A stretch of DNA of 64,000 bases, from positions 108,355 to 172,354 of the forward strand of contig JANBPK010000712.1 in assembly GCA_027579435.1 (NCBI GenBank), in the 5' to 3' direction. The notes beneath the pieces are model-generated. The model was not told the DNA's origin. It worked only from the letters and a program-made list of their open reading frames with translations, and ran no database searches. This stretch comes from Candolleomyces eurysporus (Eukaryota > Basidiomycota > Agaricomycetes > Agaricales > Psathyrellaceae). Below are positions 49,019 to 60,149 of this stretch, piece by piece. How positions within the stretch are numbered: position 1 is the first letter of the stretch; every line of letters starts with the position of its first letter. A program made the position numbers and the translations under genes.

Positions 49019-50679
49019 TCACACTCCAGGTGTAACAATCCTCTCCATCGTCTCCAAAGCCGCGTCCACTCCCCTTACAAGCAACATAACATGCCTCGGG
49101 AAAACACCCTCCTGCACCGCAGCAGCCTCACCACCGCCACACGAGGATGAGGACGAAGACGAGGACGAGGAAGAGGAACTCGACTCCTGTTGTTTTCTCC
49201 TCGTCCGCCCGTCGTTATCAGAGTACTGTTCTCGATCCGACTCCCAACAGCTTCCACCTTTCAACCTCTCCTTCGACTCCCTCTCCATCAACAACGCCTT
49301 TTCCAGTGCTATCGGCAGTCCTATCGCGATCCGGGTCAACTGCACAGCCGTACGTGTTCTCCCGAGGATGTCAAAGTACGATAGTTGGCTAAAGTTGTGT
49401 TGTACTTCAAGCAGGCGGGTCAGTTCGTTATGCAGAGTGTAGACGCAAGTACGGCATGCTAAAAATAGGAGAGGAGGCATAGTCAGATTAACTTTGCTAT
49501 CAGATAAACTGAGGTGATCTGAACTCACTAAGCGCTCGTTCTCGAATCGCGTGCAAAGTCGACAAGACGCTCTTGATACCCTCATCACCGATCCTGACAC
49601 CGGGGTTCATCTCGTTGAGCGCCTCTGCAACGTCCGAGTCAGCCAAAACGTTCGAATGAGGAAGAAGAAGCTGAACTCACTGAGCATGTTTCTGATCACC
49701 TCCAAATCCCCGTTATCCAAGAAATCGTTGAAGACGCCTAGTATCACGCTCCTCAACGTATCCTCTGCAAACCCAGACGGCCGTCCAGACGCAAACACGT
49801 CGAATTCAGCGTTTGGATTATCACCCGATGGCGATGAACCGAGTCCAGAGCCACGCGACGCCCTGTGGTCATCGTACCGTTTCCGCAAATGGGGCGTCGA
49901 AAGAACGTTGTACGCGACGGACACCTTTTGGAAGGCTTGTGTTGCGTGGGGGTTTGAGGGGAATTTACTGGAAAAGAGGAGTCAGGTACCCTTTATGTGT
50001 AGAGATAGAGATCAACGTACTCGGGATGACATCCTCGACTCCGGGCGAGATACGCTCTCCGAAGAGTCATTTTGTCGAGTACACCCGTTGTGGGCACACC
50101 AAGGATAGAGTACAAGTCATTGTCGCGTAGAATCTCTTGAATAAGGCCGTCATCGTTCTGGCTGGAACTAGACGTGGATGCCTTGTTTTTGCCCTTTGAA
50201 ACAGGAATAGTGGAGTGGGAAGAGGTCGAAGAGGGGGAAGAGGGGCTGCGGGAGTGGCGTTGTGATGATGGAGGCGAAAATTTGGGGATACGCGAGAAAG
50301 AGGCAGTTGGTGACGAGGGCTCCGAAGCCCACCTCGTGTGGTTTGTCGACGTGGACGCACCCGATACCGAGGTCCCCATCGAAGTCATCGAGCTCAGACT
50401 CGCAGAACTCGAGCATGCCGATAGAGAAGACGCCCTGGAAGAGGATGGAGAGCTGGGCTCTGAGCTCAAGGGTGAGCCACGAGTACTCGGTTTATTGCGA
50501 CTGAGTGGAGAATGAGTCGTCGTCGTAGACGAAGAGCTACTAGCAGTCGCCGGTTCGGGTTTCCATGTTATGTGCTTCCTCTCGTAGTTTTCTATATCCC
50601 GGTCCTCCTCGTCGTCGAATGGCAGATGGAAATAGCTCGTCGCAAGTTGTGTTCCTGTGGACAGAGCATAGGAAAACAT
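49019..50679 (-). CDS. J-domain (DnaJ/Hsp40) protein
   Basis: J-domains stimulate Hsp70 ATPase through their H-P-D motif. The N-terminal 170 residues are disordered and Ser/Pro-rich. The J-domain starts D-L-Y-S-I-L-G-V-P and runs to QKVSVAYNVLSTPHLRKRYD. An intron splits the key motif: the exon ends CAT CCC GA and the next begins T AAA TTC, so the spliced protein reads H-P-D-K-F-P. Reading through the donor would falsely give H-P-E. After the J-domain come a helical part (GVFNDFLDNGDLEVIRNML), C-R-T-C-V-Y-T-L-H-N-E-L and IAIGLPIALEKALLMERESK. A run of about 15 serines follows near the end. The subfamily is unknown; it is no classical type I or II DnaJ. Confidence 0.82.
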
Positions 50680-52231
50680 AGCGCTTCGTGGTAGAGCTCT
50701 GAACCGGTAAGTTGCTATCGATGTTTAGCTGTGTCGGTTGGTTCGCTAGTGACCGTATCTCCACAGAGGGTCGACCCTGCCTTTCACCGTTGTCGTCGTC
50801 GTCACCGTTGACCGAGGTAGGTGGTGGAGAGAGGGAAGGAAATTCAGAAGAAGACGAACATGATAAAGGGCGATAATGGAGGCCTTGGTGAAAGTTTTGC
50901 TCATATTCACATTCAACTGGCCGCGGCGTTATCTCAGCTGCGAACCTTGTTGCACGCACCTCAGAACATGTGAATTTCTCGATGAATGATTGACGGCCGG
51001 CCCGCCGCGAGGCTGCCCCGTTCCTGGCCCTCCGACTCGCATCCCGCTCCGGAGTCCGACTCTATGAGGTAACGTTGAACGTGCTCGACAACGACGACGA
51101 CCGCGAATGTGTAGATGGGCAGGGTACGAATGGCCATCTGGGCAGTTTACTCAGCGAGTAAACGAATGACGAACGGGTTGCGACCCAGCGTAAGGCTCCT
51201 TGTGCTTCCAAAAGGCTGGCCCTGGCCTTCAGATTGCCTGGCCTGAACATCGACCATTTGGACTCTCTTCGTCATTATCGATGGACGACGGGCGCCTGCC
51301 TCGGTGAAACCCGCCGGCATAGCGTATATCAGGAGCCTACTACCTCATAGGTGCGCGTGTCTCGACTCGCTCTTTGGATTGACCCTCAATGTTCCTATCT
51401 TGAAGGGCCTAAGTTCGGACGACCGTCGGTGCAATGACCTGTGCGACCCATCGGGGATGGCTCGCCTCTGAGGTCATTAAGCATACCGGGAACAAATTGC
51501 AAAAGTCCGTTGGTATCCCCAGGGAGAAACGGATTGCTTGTGCGGGCGCCCCGATGATCCTTTGTCCTCTGGCTGTGCCTATCTTCCGTCTAGTTTGATC
51601 CACCGGCCTCCTGGTCCACCAGAGATGAGCATCTGGTGTCTTTCTTGCTCAGACTATTTGAGTATTCTCGACAATGTTATGACGCCTGTGATTGGCGACA
51701 GAAAACGCTCCGCTTTTAGCAAGCATGCAGACGAGAAAAGGAATCTACCCTCTGTCATGGACGGATCAACAACAACGACATATGTGATGCTGCGGATGGG
51801 CGGGCATTTGGAAATGGCGCCAGGTAGCGCCACCCACTTCGAAATTCCCAGTTGAAAGTGAGCCTCTTTTTTCCCCGGTAGTCGCTAGAAGATATTTTTC
51901 ATCTTGTCTCCAGGATCCTAATTGACCTCAATGTCGGGGTCACCCACCTATTTTTCAGGCTGTCACCGCTGCATCTTACAGCATCCAACCCTTTGCTAAT
52001 ACTTCTATCAATGAGACGATACCATTATTTCTCAGCCTGAAGTCGGCGTTAAGTTGTCAAAATTATGACACCATACTGACCTCTCGTTTCAATATTTGTT
52101 ATCAGAGTATCAGGTCATCACTGCGAAACACCAGTGGTGGATTCAGCGAACCTTGGCAACCAATCAAATATGGTTCGATATTCAGCCAAACCCGTTGTGG
52201 GTATTTGCGAAGAGCTCAGCAATCCCGGTAT
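50680..52231. other. Divergent intergenic region, J-domain gene/CYP51
   Basis: A minus-strand frame at 50540-50959 overlaps the start of the J-domain gene and could be an upstream exon, but no splice junction joins it well. Beyond 51000 I see no domain or repeat. The CYP51 promoter is at the right end. Confidence 0.4.
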
Positions 52232-52240
52232 TATATAAAG
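52232..52240 (+). promoter_or_regulatory. TATA box of CYP51
   Basis: TATATAAAG lies 55 bases upstream of the ATG at 52287. Confidence 0.55.
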
Positions 52241-52286
52241 CTCGATACCATTCCCTCGTAGGTTCTGAATATCTAAACCACCTGGG

Positions 52287-54477
52287 ATGTCTACCTATCC
52301 CGCCACACCCTCCTCGAGCTCATGGCCCCTTGCCGGGCTAGAGCGCTATTTCCCTGCAGGATATTTAGGCCAGGGTGACAATACCACCTTCGACACCGTT
52401 CTTCGGATTGTCGTCACCCTTGTCGCCATTCCTGCCGTCGCCATATTCGTTAATGTTGTTCAGCAGCTGGTGAGTGACTGTTCCATTAATCGCACCCTCC
52501 ATCCACCCAGATCCTGACCCGTGTTCTGTCTGCCAATAGGCCATCCCTCGTCGGGCTAGCACCCCGCCCGTCGTGTTCCATTGGCTGCCTTTTGTAGGGT
52601 CCGCCATCGCCTATGGTAACGACCCGCTCAAGTTTCTCTTCCAGTGCCGAGAAAAGGTGAGTGCGCCGTCTCCTTGACTTCTACTACGACCATCGTTCTA
52701 ACTCTCGCTTTAATAGTACGGAGACGTCTTCACATTCATCCTCCTCGGTCGACGAATCACCGTCGCGCTCGGTCCGAAGGGCAACAACTTTGTCCTTGGA
52801 GGCAAGTCGGTCGTGTTCAACGCGGAAGATGCATACGCTGTAAGCTCCTCTCGCGTCCTATGCAATTCCTGCCGCAAGCATAGCTAACCGCACTTGTAGC
52901 CTTTCACGACACCTGTGTTCGGCAAAGACGTGATCTACGACGTACCCAACGAGAGATTCATGGAACAGAAACGGTTCGTTAAAGCCGGGCTGTCTACGGC
53001 CAACCTCCGCGCCTACGTCGGGATGATCGAACAAGAAGTCAACGACGTCTTCGCCAAGGATCCTGCCTTCAACCAGCCGGCGCCTACCAGTGCACTCCCG
53101 ACCCCACCACCAACCCCTGCCTCCAAGAGCGGGGTGAAATGGGAAGGCCAATTCGACGCTGTCAAAACCATGCAAGAGATCACCATCCTCACGGCCTCGA
53201 GGACGCTTCAAGGCAAAGAGGTTCGAGAAAACTTGGATAAAGGATACGCGAAGCTGTATAATGACCTCGATGGTGGATTTACGCCTGTGCATATGATGTT
53301 CCCCTACTTGCCTTTGGAAAGTTCAAGAAAAAGGGACAGAGCGCAGAAGAAGATGAGCCAGTTTTATATGGATATCATTCGGGGTAGGGCTGAGAAGGGA
53401 AGCGTCAGTGACGGAGAGGTACGTATCCTGCGTTTCGTTTATTTCTACTATTGGGTGAGGCTGATGATTTATTCCCGTTTCTGTTATAGGATGGGCATGA
53501 CATGATTGCCACCTTTCTCGAACAGCAGTACAGGTCCGGTGAAAGTTTGAAGGAGCACGAAATCGCGAATATGATGATTGTCCTACTTATGGCTGGACAG
53601 CATACGAGTTCCGCCACAGGTTCTTGGGCTTTACTCCACCTCGCGAATAATCCAGATGTAGCGTGAGTCATGCCACCCTTCAAGCACCTCCCAGTCCTCA
53701 ACTAACCGGGATTCAGGGAGGCATTGTACAAGGAACAAGTCCAGCATTTCGGCACTGTCGACTCGGATGGAAAGACCAACCTACGCCCGATGACCCTTGA
53801 AGAACTCCGCGCTCTACCAGTTTTAGACTCTGTCATCCGCGAAACACTCCGCATGCACCCTCCCATTCACTGTATCATGCGTTATGTCCGCGAAGACGTT
53901 CTCGTTCAGCCAAACTTCAGCAGCACCACCTCGGACGGCTCGTATGTGATACCCAAAGGCCACTACGTCATGGCTTCCCCCGTAATCTCCCAGATGGATC
54001 CAGCGATTTGGAAGTCCCCGCAGAAATGGGACCTGACTCGGTGGACTGATCCTCAAGGCGTTGCCGCGCAGGCGTTCAAGGAGTACCTTGATGAAAATGG
54101 GGAGAGAGTGGACTTTGGCTTTGGAAAAGTTAGTAAGGGGACGGAGAGTCCGTACCAGCCGTTTGGAGCTGGGAGGCATCGGTGTATTGGGGAGCAGGTA
54201 AGCAGACTGTGCCCGAATTCGTTTTTTTGAAAGAGTTTTGCTTACGGTGTTGGCACTAGTTCGCGTATCTGCAGTTGGGAACTATTTTGGCGACGGTTGT
54301 GAGGAATGTGGAGCTTTGGATTGAGAAGATTCCCGAGCCCGATTATCACGTATGTTTTTTCAAAGTTTAACGCCTCTCTTTCCGTGCAGCTGATAGCCAT
54401 TGCCTTTCTTCTTCTTTCAGACTTTGATCACAATGCCAAAGGAGCCTCGCATGGTTTCGTACCGTCGTAGGAAATGA
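52287..54477 (+). CDS. ERG11: Lanosterol 14-alpha-demethylase, CYP51
   Basis: CYP51 removes the 14-alpha-methyl of lanosterol-type sterols in the ER and is the azole target. Eight exons (52287-52469, 52540-52656, 52717-52839, 52900-53418, 53490-53662, 53717-54197, 54260-54349, 54421-54477) join into 580 aa. A membrane helix ([17 protein letters not shown]) is followed by [14 protein letters not shown] and Y-G-D-V-F-T-F. The substrate site has [20 protein letters not shown], and the Tyr equal to Candida Y132 is intact. The I-helix reads [13 protein letters not shown], the ExxR motif E-T-L-R, and the heme loop [13 protein letters not shown]. An insert rich in Pro/Thr ([14 protein letters not shown]) lies between the B' and F regions. 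Confidence 0.96.
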
Positions 54478-55305
54478 TGTTGGAAGCCTTTTTCAGATTT
54501 GCTTGTGTAGCTTACAAGATGAACCCAAGAATGTCTTCGTCTCCTTGTGCTTAACGGATCATCAAATGTCAGGACTCAGGCCTTTCGATCGTTTGCTTGC
54601 TTCCTCTACCACCTTCCTCCCATCATCGTCACCATGAGGCGAAACACGGTCAATGTAGATCAGGGCGCAGTTCGTGCAGAAGAGAGCAACAGATCTGCGG
54701 ACTGATGAGCAAGCGCTAGCCGCAGCTTCCAACTTCCCTTCTGCTTGTATCGAAACAAACGCGGGCCCGCAGTTAGATTGTGCTTCTGATTTCAGGAATT
54801 AAAAGCTAGTCAGCGCGAGCGCAAATGCCTCGCAGTTCGCGATCAGCGAGGATGGTTGGTGATTCGGCTTGCCATCTGTGTGGCAGCATGCGCCATCTGT
54901 GATCCAGCGCCCGAGCTTCGAGATGGTGATCTGGAGCATCCGTCGAAGATTCACTCTACGCCCACTAGCCATGGCTGATGCATCATATACAACGAAGGCG
55001 GGACACCAACCTACCTGAGCTTTTAAACGAGAAGCTCGGCAGCACTCTCAAAATTTGACCGCCAGTCTGGTTGTGCTTAGAAGAACTGCTTCAAGCTACC
55101 CTATTTGGCTCCCCCTCAAACCAAGCATTCGCACCTGATTCTGTCATCTTCGCTCATAGCTATGCATGATCATGCCCACAGAGTGTCCACCGTATCAATA
55201 CGTTGGCCTTAGCTTCCTCGAAAAATCAATGGTGTGCTTGTAGTAGGTACAGTGTTTGTACATCGATCTGTTCCATGAACCAAGGAGTTAGCCCTGCAGA
55301 GCTGC
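54478..55305. other. Gene-free spacer
   Basis: The 3' end of CYP51 and the upstream region of the LPMO gene. No gene or repeat is seen. Confidence 0.4.
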
Positions 55306-55316
55306 TATATATAAAG
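55306..55316 (+). promoter_or_regulatory. TATA box of the AA9 gene
   Basis: TATATATAAAG lies 150 bases upstream of the ATG at 55456, followed by a C/T-rich leader. Confidence 0.55.
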
Positions 55317-55455
55317 TGTTTACACTCTGTCCCAGCTCTTCAACAAATCTAGTCTCCTCTTTCTTGCATTTCCCCGCGCTCTTCCTGAGCCTTTCTGTCC
55401 ATCGTTGTAGCCTCAACGACCCACTCCTTTTTTATTATTATCCAGGTCACCTGCA

Positions 55456-56542
55456 ATGCGTTTGGGATCCTTCATTGCTCTGGCATCTGCCGTCGCTGGC
55501 ACTCTAGCCCATACCGAGCTATACTCTGTTTGGGTCAATAATGTCGACCAAGGAAATGGTCGAGGTGTCTATGTTCGTGCACCTTATGTTGCAGCTTGAC
55601 TTGAGCTCATTGCTTTGGTATAGATCCGCTCTCCTCCCTCAAACTATCCTTTAAAGGATTTGACGTCGCCCAATTTGAATTGCAACGTCAATGGCGACAA
55701 AGGTACGAGCCTTTCGCACTTCGTTTCATTTCTACGCCCAAGTGTTGTGATCGCTCATATGCCCCAGCTGTCCCCAGGAGCGTCTCTGTCAAATATGGAG
55801 ACAAGCTCACCTTCGAGTGGGGTCACAATGCGTGAGTATGACTCTCCTCTCGACTAAGTAGACCGATTTCTAACTGAACATTAATTGCCTGCTAGCCGAG
55901 GAGACGATATTATAGATGCATCTCACAAAGGGCCCAGTAAGTGAAAGTACCAGAAGACGTCCAAAGAATTCTTCATAAACGCCTCCTTTTACTTCATAGT
56001 TCTGGTTTATATGGCACCTGCCTCCGGCAAAAACTGGACCAAGGTTTTTGAAGCCAACTTCAACGGTGAAAGCTGGGCCACTGAGCGCCTCAGGGACGCC
56101 CGCGGTCAGCACAGTATCTTCATTCCTGATGTCCCAGCCGGCGACTATCTTTTCCGCGGTAAGTGGTTATCTTTTCGAGCAGATTGTAATGTTGTGTAAC
56201 CGTGACGTCTATTCAGCGGAAGTGATCGCTCTTCACGAGGCCGATGCGTATTACACCAACAACCCAGCTCGTGGTGTCCAGCTCTTCCCTAGCTGCGTCC
56301 AAGTCAGAGTGACCTCAAACGGCAAGAAGGCCCTTCCTGCTGGCGGAGCGGTTTTCCCTGGCACCTACAAGAATTCGTCCCCTGGAATTTTCTTCAACCT
56401 CTACAAGGGAGGCCCTCCTCATGCGAGCTATTACTCTCCGGGACCTGTGACCTGGTATGAGGCGAAACTCAAGGATGGATATATTGGCCAAGTTGGTACA
56501 CCTCGCAACAAGAGATTTGTTGGGGCGCCTCCCGCCAGCTAG
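55456..56542 (+). CDS. AA9 lytic polysaccharide monooxygenase (GH61)
   Basis: AA9 enzymes are secreted copper proteins that oxidatively cleave cellulose and related glucans. Six exons (55456-55572, 55624-55702, 55768-55831, 55896-55936, 56000-56158, 56217-56542) give 261 aa. The signal peptide MRLGSFIALASAVAGTLA ends just before His19, so His becomes residue 1 of the mature protein, as the copper site needs. The second histidine-brace residue is His97 in D-A-S-H-K-G-P. The family blocks C-N-V-N-G-D-K, L-T-F-E-W-G-H-N, G-D-Y-L-F-R-A-E, A-L-H-E-A and F-P-S-C-V-Q-V are present. No CBM1 or other C-terminal module follows; it ends with a basic, Pro/Ala-rich tail. Single-module enzymes of this kind usually act with cellobiose dehydrogenase or small phenols. 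Confidence 0.94.
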
Positions 56543-57012
56543 TCGTTCCCGCCAAAACGGTAGCGAGCGGAGAGGACTGTCCCCTTTTCGTCGGTTCAGG
56601 TTACAGCCGTTCGTGATATCTGACGAGCATACATATTTAATAAAGATATTCTCATCTGCACGCTCATTGATTAATACACTTTCCTTGGTACTTGAGCCTC
56701 CCTATAAAGGACATTCTTTCGGACTGAGCATCAACGATGAGATTCGACTATTCTACTAACCAGACGTGAAGGAAAGAAAACCTGAAAGGATGGTGATTTT
56801 GAAAGAGAAGATATACCAAGAAGAGATCTCACCCCGAGAGTTCAACTTGGCCAGGCCGAAGACATCCACCCCATTCCGCTTCGTCTGAGAATGAACAATA
56901 CGAACACTGACGTCGTCATCCTTCAAGCTTGTAACGACGTGGTAGACACGGGTAAAGAAATCAAAGTCAAAACATGAATCGGCTCGAGCCTGTCGGAGCA
57001 GGATATACTAAG
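56543..57012. other. Border zone between genes and repeats
   Basis: Past the AA9 stop I see no gene. The base composition shifts toward AT from here on. Confidence 0.4.
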
Positions 57013-57423
57013 TGTTGAACTTTACGTGAAATGGGCGTCTTATCCAGCGCCTAATCACTTACCTATCACGTGACATAGTACACGTATGGACACGTAGTTA
57101 CACGTAGTAGTCTATTATTAGATAGGTCTGGACTTGGCCAGAAGTTTGACATACGTAGATATCATGTTTCATGTACATCATACTACGTCACCTTTAGTCA
57201 GTAGCCTATTGTACTACGTCATAGGCTCAGTCAGCATGACGTGCTAAGCACGCAATGCTCAGTCAGCCAACTGGCGCATAGACCAGTTGAGTGACTTATT
57301 GTGACGTGACTGTCACATAGTAGAAACGTATAAATAGCCCACTTGTAGTAGCTAGTTTCTACAGAACAACTCGTACTACCAAGTACTCTTCTACACACGC
57401 TTACAGCACACTCAGCATCAACA
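57013..57423 (+). mobile_element. LTR-like block (candidate solo or orphan LTR)
   Basis: The block begins TGTTGA and ends TCAACA, a six-base inverted terminus as in retrotransposon LTRs. A TATAAATA box sits at 57329-57336, about 90 bases from the right end. Eleven ACGT tetramers crowd the first 320 bases. No matching direct repeat flanks it, no convincing primer-binding site follows, and no second copy is in the window, so it may be a solo LTR, an orphan end or an unrelated promoter. Confidence 0.45.
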
Positions 57424-57981
57424 ACCCCTCTCCCTCCATCAAAGCACCAAGCAAGGTATGATGTCAGATCATACTCAGTATTCTAGGGCTACGTTTCTGC
57501 GCAGGTTATTCCCCTGTACTTGCAATGGCGAGTTCAGTAGGATTGCCCTCTTCTGCGAACATGGCTGTTCAACACTAAGTTCTTACCTAGATGCCGAGGC
57601 CCCCGTGCAGGCACCCCGACACAGAAGTTCAATACAATGGATTCAGCCATAAGACCACCAGAAATCCATCGTCCATATGAGCTGCCGGGTAAAAAGCGTG
57701 CACTGTGTTCAAAGCTATCCCGCCGTCGCAAACGACCGCAATTCCCCACTTCTTCGAAGGAATGTAGATGTACAATTGACCACCCTTTCCAGCGAATTCC
57801 GACAGCTGATGGTGTCGGGATGATGCACCATTCACAACAATTGTACTGGGTAGCTGGTGCAATATTCACATCAGTAGTTATTTCCCCTGGGGAAGGGTAA
57901 GCACCAGTGTCCCTCAACCAATGCACCAAGTGGTACACCAAATGGTGCAATCACGCAGCGCAGCTGATAGCAGACCCGGAA
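57424..57981. other. Unassigned sequence between the LTR-like block and the inverted-repeat element
   Basis: Open frames on both strands (57458-57652 plus, 57534-57950 minus) show no domain and no gag-like features. It could be internal sequence of a lost element. Confidence 0.35.
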
Positions 57982-57983
57982 TA

Positions 57984-58790
57984 AGGCTGTCCACAAGTGC
58001 ACTCGTGAGTATACTCGGATCTTCAATGCGAGTACTCGAGCTCTCAAAATCCAAACCCGGATCCGTACAAGTTTTTTCCCACGAGTAACTTGGACTCACG
58101 GCTCAAGTACTTGTGAGTTTGTAAGTATACTCACACAGCAAGTTCACACAAGTAACTCATGAGTTACTTACAAGTACTCACAAAATTTACTTGCACAAAT
58201 TTGGATTATAGAGCAAGGCAAGGTGAGATTTTCATTGTAGCCACCAATTTTAGCAACAACTCTACATATTTAAGACTCTATATACTCAAGCATAATTAAG
58301 ACTCTATATACTCAAGCATGACTAAAATTTTGTGTACTCAAGTTGTAACTAATCACTATCTAAATTAAAAAATTTGTAGATGTGTACAGCCGTTTGTAGT
58401 CAAGTACTAGTGGTACTAGGTCTTATCCATTCACATTTTCCTTTTCTATTATAGTAGGCAAGCCTATCTGGTTGATCAGGTTGTGCTTGTGCACCATGAG
58501 GCATGAAAATAGCTGTCCAATAACTCTTTTTCATCCAATTTGGCCTGTAATAATTCAGAAAAAATCATAAAAATTTGTGAAAAATTGTGGTATGAAGTGT
58601 TTCTTTTACTGAAAAAATTATGGGTTCTCATGGGTACTTGTGGCAAGTACTTGTGCCTTCAGAATCCATACTTGGATCCTCATGAGTATTTTCCCATGAG
58701 TGACTCAGACCCACAGATCTGAGTTTTTGTGAGTATTCCTATGGGTCTACTTGTGAGTACTCATAGAAGACTCAGACTCATGGACAGCCT
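57984..58790. mobile_element. Non-autonomous inverted-repeat transposon with TA target duplication
   Basis: The left end AGGCTGTCCA (57984-57993) is matched by TGGACAGCCT (58781-58790) at the right. TA dinucleotides flank both (57982-57983 and 58791-58792), as for Tc1/mariner-type insertion. Subterminal parts on both sides are dense in GAGTACTC, ACTTGTGAG and related motifs in both orientations. The AT-rich middle has a tandem duplication of AAGACTCTATATACTCAAGC at about 58270-58320. It has no coding frame. Confidence 0.75.
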
Positions 58791-58792
58791 TA

Positions 58793-59606
58793 CTTCATAC
58801 CAGAAGAGGCTCTTTCCAGCGACGCAATCCAGGGGTCAGCTTCATACCCAGCCTTCAGCACCAAGGGGAAATCCCTGTCGATGCTGAGTCCAAGCCTATT
58901 GGAGGCAGGAGTGGGGGCCTGGGGAGGTCTAGAGTTGGGGGCCGCAACAGGTGATGAGGACAGGGCAAGGCAGACAGTGGTGTGGTACTGAGTGGTGTGG
59001 TCCACAAGCATACAGACCCTGGTCGAGGACTCAGAGCTGTCTGACAAAGATGTGGCACGCATGGTGCAAATCAGAGGTGCGAATGTGTCCAGTGGCCAGA
59101 TGGTCATTGATGATGGTTGACCACGCATCACGGTATTTATGCGGTGACGCATAAGAGCGTGACTCAATACTTTTTGTGGTGTCAATCAGAGGGATACAAC
59201 ACAAGTCATCTGTGAGGAGTTTATGCACAGGCAGGATGGAACCAAAGACATTACCAAACTCTCTTTGGATGAAGCGGTCTATGTTCTTGCAGGTAATGTC
59301 CATGAGCCCCACCTCAATGCATTCCACAATTGAGGCTACTGTGGCATTGGTTGCAGGCCCAAGCCAAGGCAATGTGTCATCTGACACCACAGGCTCTGCC
59401 AGCAGGTCATCATCTTCAAAGGTGAAGCAGTTCACCACAACCCAGTTGTCCTTGACATTGTGAGTGGCAAGAGAATAAGCAGAACTGGAGTATGAGAAAA
59501 CAATGTTATTGTGTGGGAAACCGCAGGCAGGTGCAAGACAAACCTTGTCCTCTGAGCACGGAACCTTCCAAAGCTCAGACCAAAGCTCCCTCATAGCGAG
59601 GCTCAA
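58793..59606 (-). pseudogene. Ty3/gypsy polyprotein fragment with the reverse-transcriptase core deleted
   Basis: The minus-strand frame 59606-59031 reads like the part of fungal gypsy polyproteins just before the reverse transcriptase: FGNVFGSILPVHKL, then I-P-L-I-D, E-S-R-S-Y-A-S-P-H-K-Y-R-D-A-W and the start of the RT palm (HLATGHIRTSDLHHACHIFV). A different frame then gives DRDFPLVLKAGYEADPWIAS, which belongs after the RNase H domain. The RT and RNase H cores are missing. The fragment stops next to the TA of the inverted-repeat element. Confidence 0.72.
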
Positions 59607-60149
59607 GCTGCAAGTGAGAGCATGCTGTTCTTTTGCAGTCAGAACGGACCAGCCAGGAGCAGCAGCACCCTGTGTGGCAGTTGAGGCAGCAGCTGCTATT
59701 TATCATTGGCCCTCAGCTCCAGCAGCTGCTCTCCTTTCCTCAAGCTGATGGCTCCCTACAGCTGCAATGTCAATCACCTGCCAATGCATGTGCAGCAGCT
59801 GCACTGTTAACCATATGCTTTCCTCTCTATGTTGGAAAAAGTGGACCAAGCCTCCCAATGCAAACCACATTGCCAGTTCAGTTCACTGTGCAACCTAAGT
59901 AAGGAACCTGGTTGAATTACACTGCCAACCAAGATTGGCACATTGCCTGAGAAGCCATCTGGTTCAACAGCCTTCAACTGGATCGATCTTGTGTCAACAT
60001 CAGCCCAACAGGGGTGGGAATGTTGGCCCTGTGTTGAACTGTGGTTGAACCGCCCAATATAAGCCATCGCCCATTACCACTTGCTTCCTCCTGCCTTTTT
60101 GCCCTTTGTACTTTTACATTGCTTTCATTTATGCTCAATATGTCCTTCT
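59607..60149. other. AT-rich non-coding stretch upstream of the Plavaka-like relic
   Basis: It contains scattered direct and inverted copies of GGTTCAAC/GTTGAACC-like words around 59915-60055 and a C/T-rich leader. It may be the promoter or subterminal region of the next element. Confidence 0.4.

Noticed and set aside
49993..50050. J-domain with H-P-E instead of H-P-D.
   Set aside because: The Glu comes from reading into the intron; splicing restores the Asp.
38915..55305. Secondary-metabolite gene cluster including esterases, kinase and P450.
   Set aside because: The P450 is the sterol enzyme CYP51 and the genes between are housekeeping; no core biosynthetic enzyme lies there.
57277..57301. 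CRISPR-like or regulatory hairpin (CAACTGG...CCAGTTG).
   Set aside because: A single short inverted repeat inside an LTR-like block in a eukaryotic genome; no array and no further support.
57458..57652. Gag gene of the LTR-like element.
   Set aside because: The short frame has no zinc knuckle or capsid-like features.
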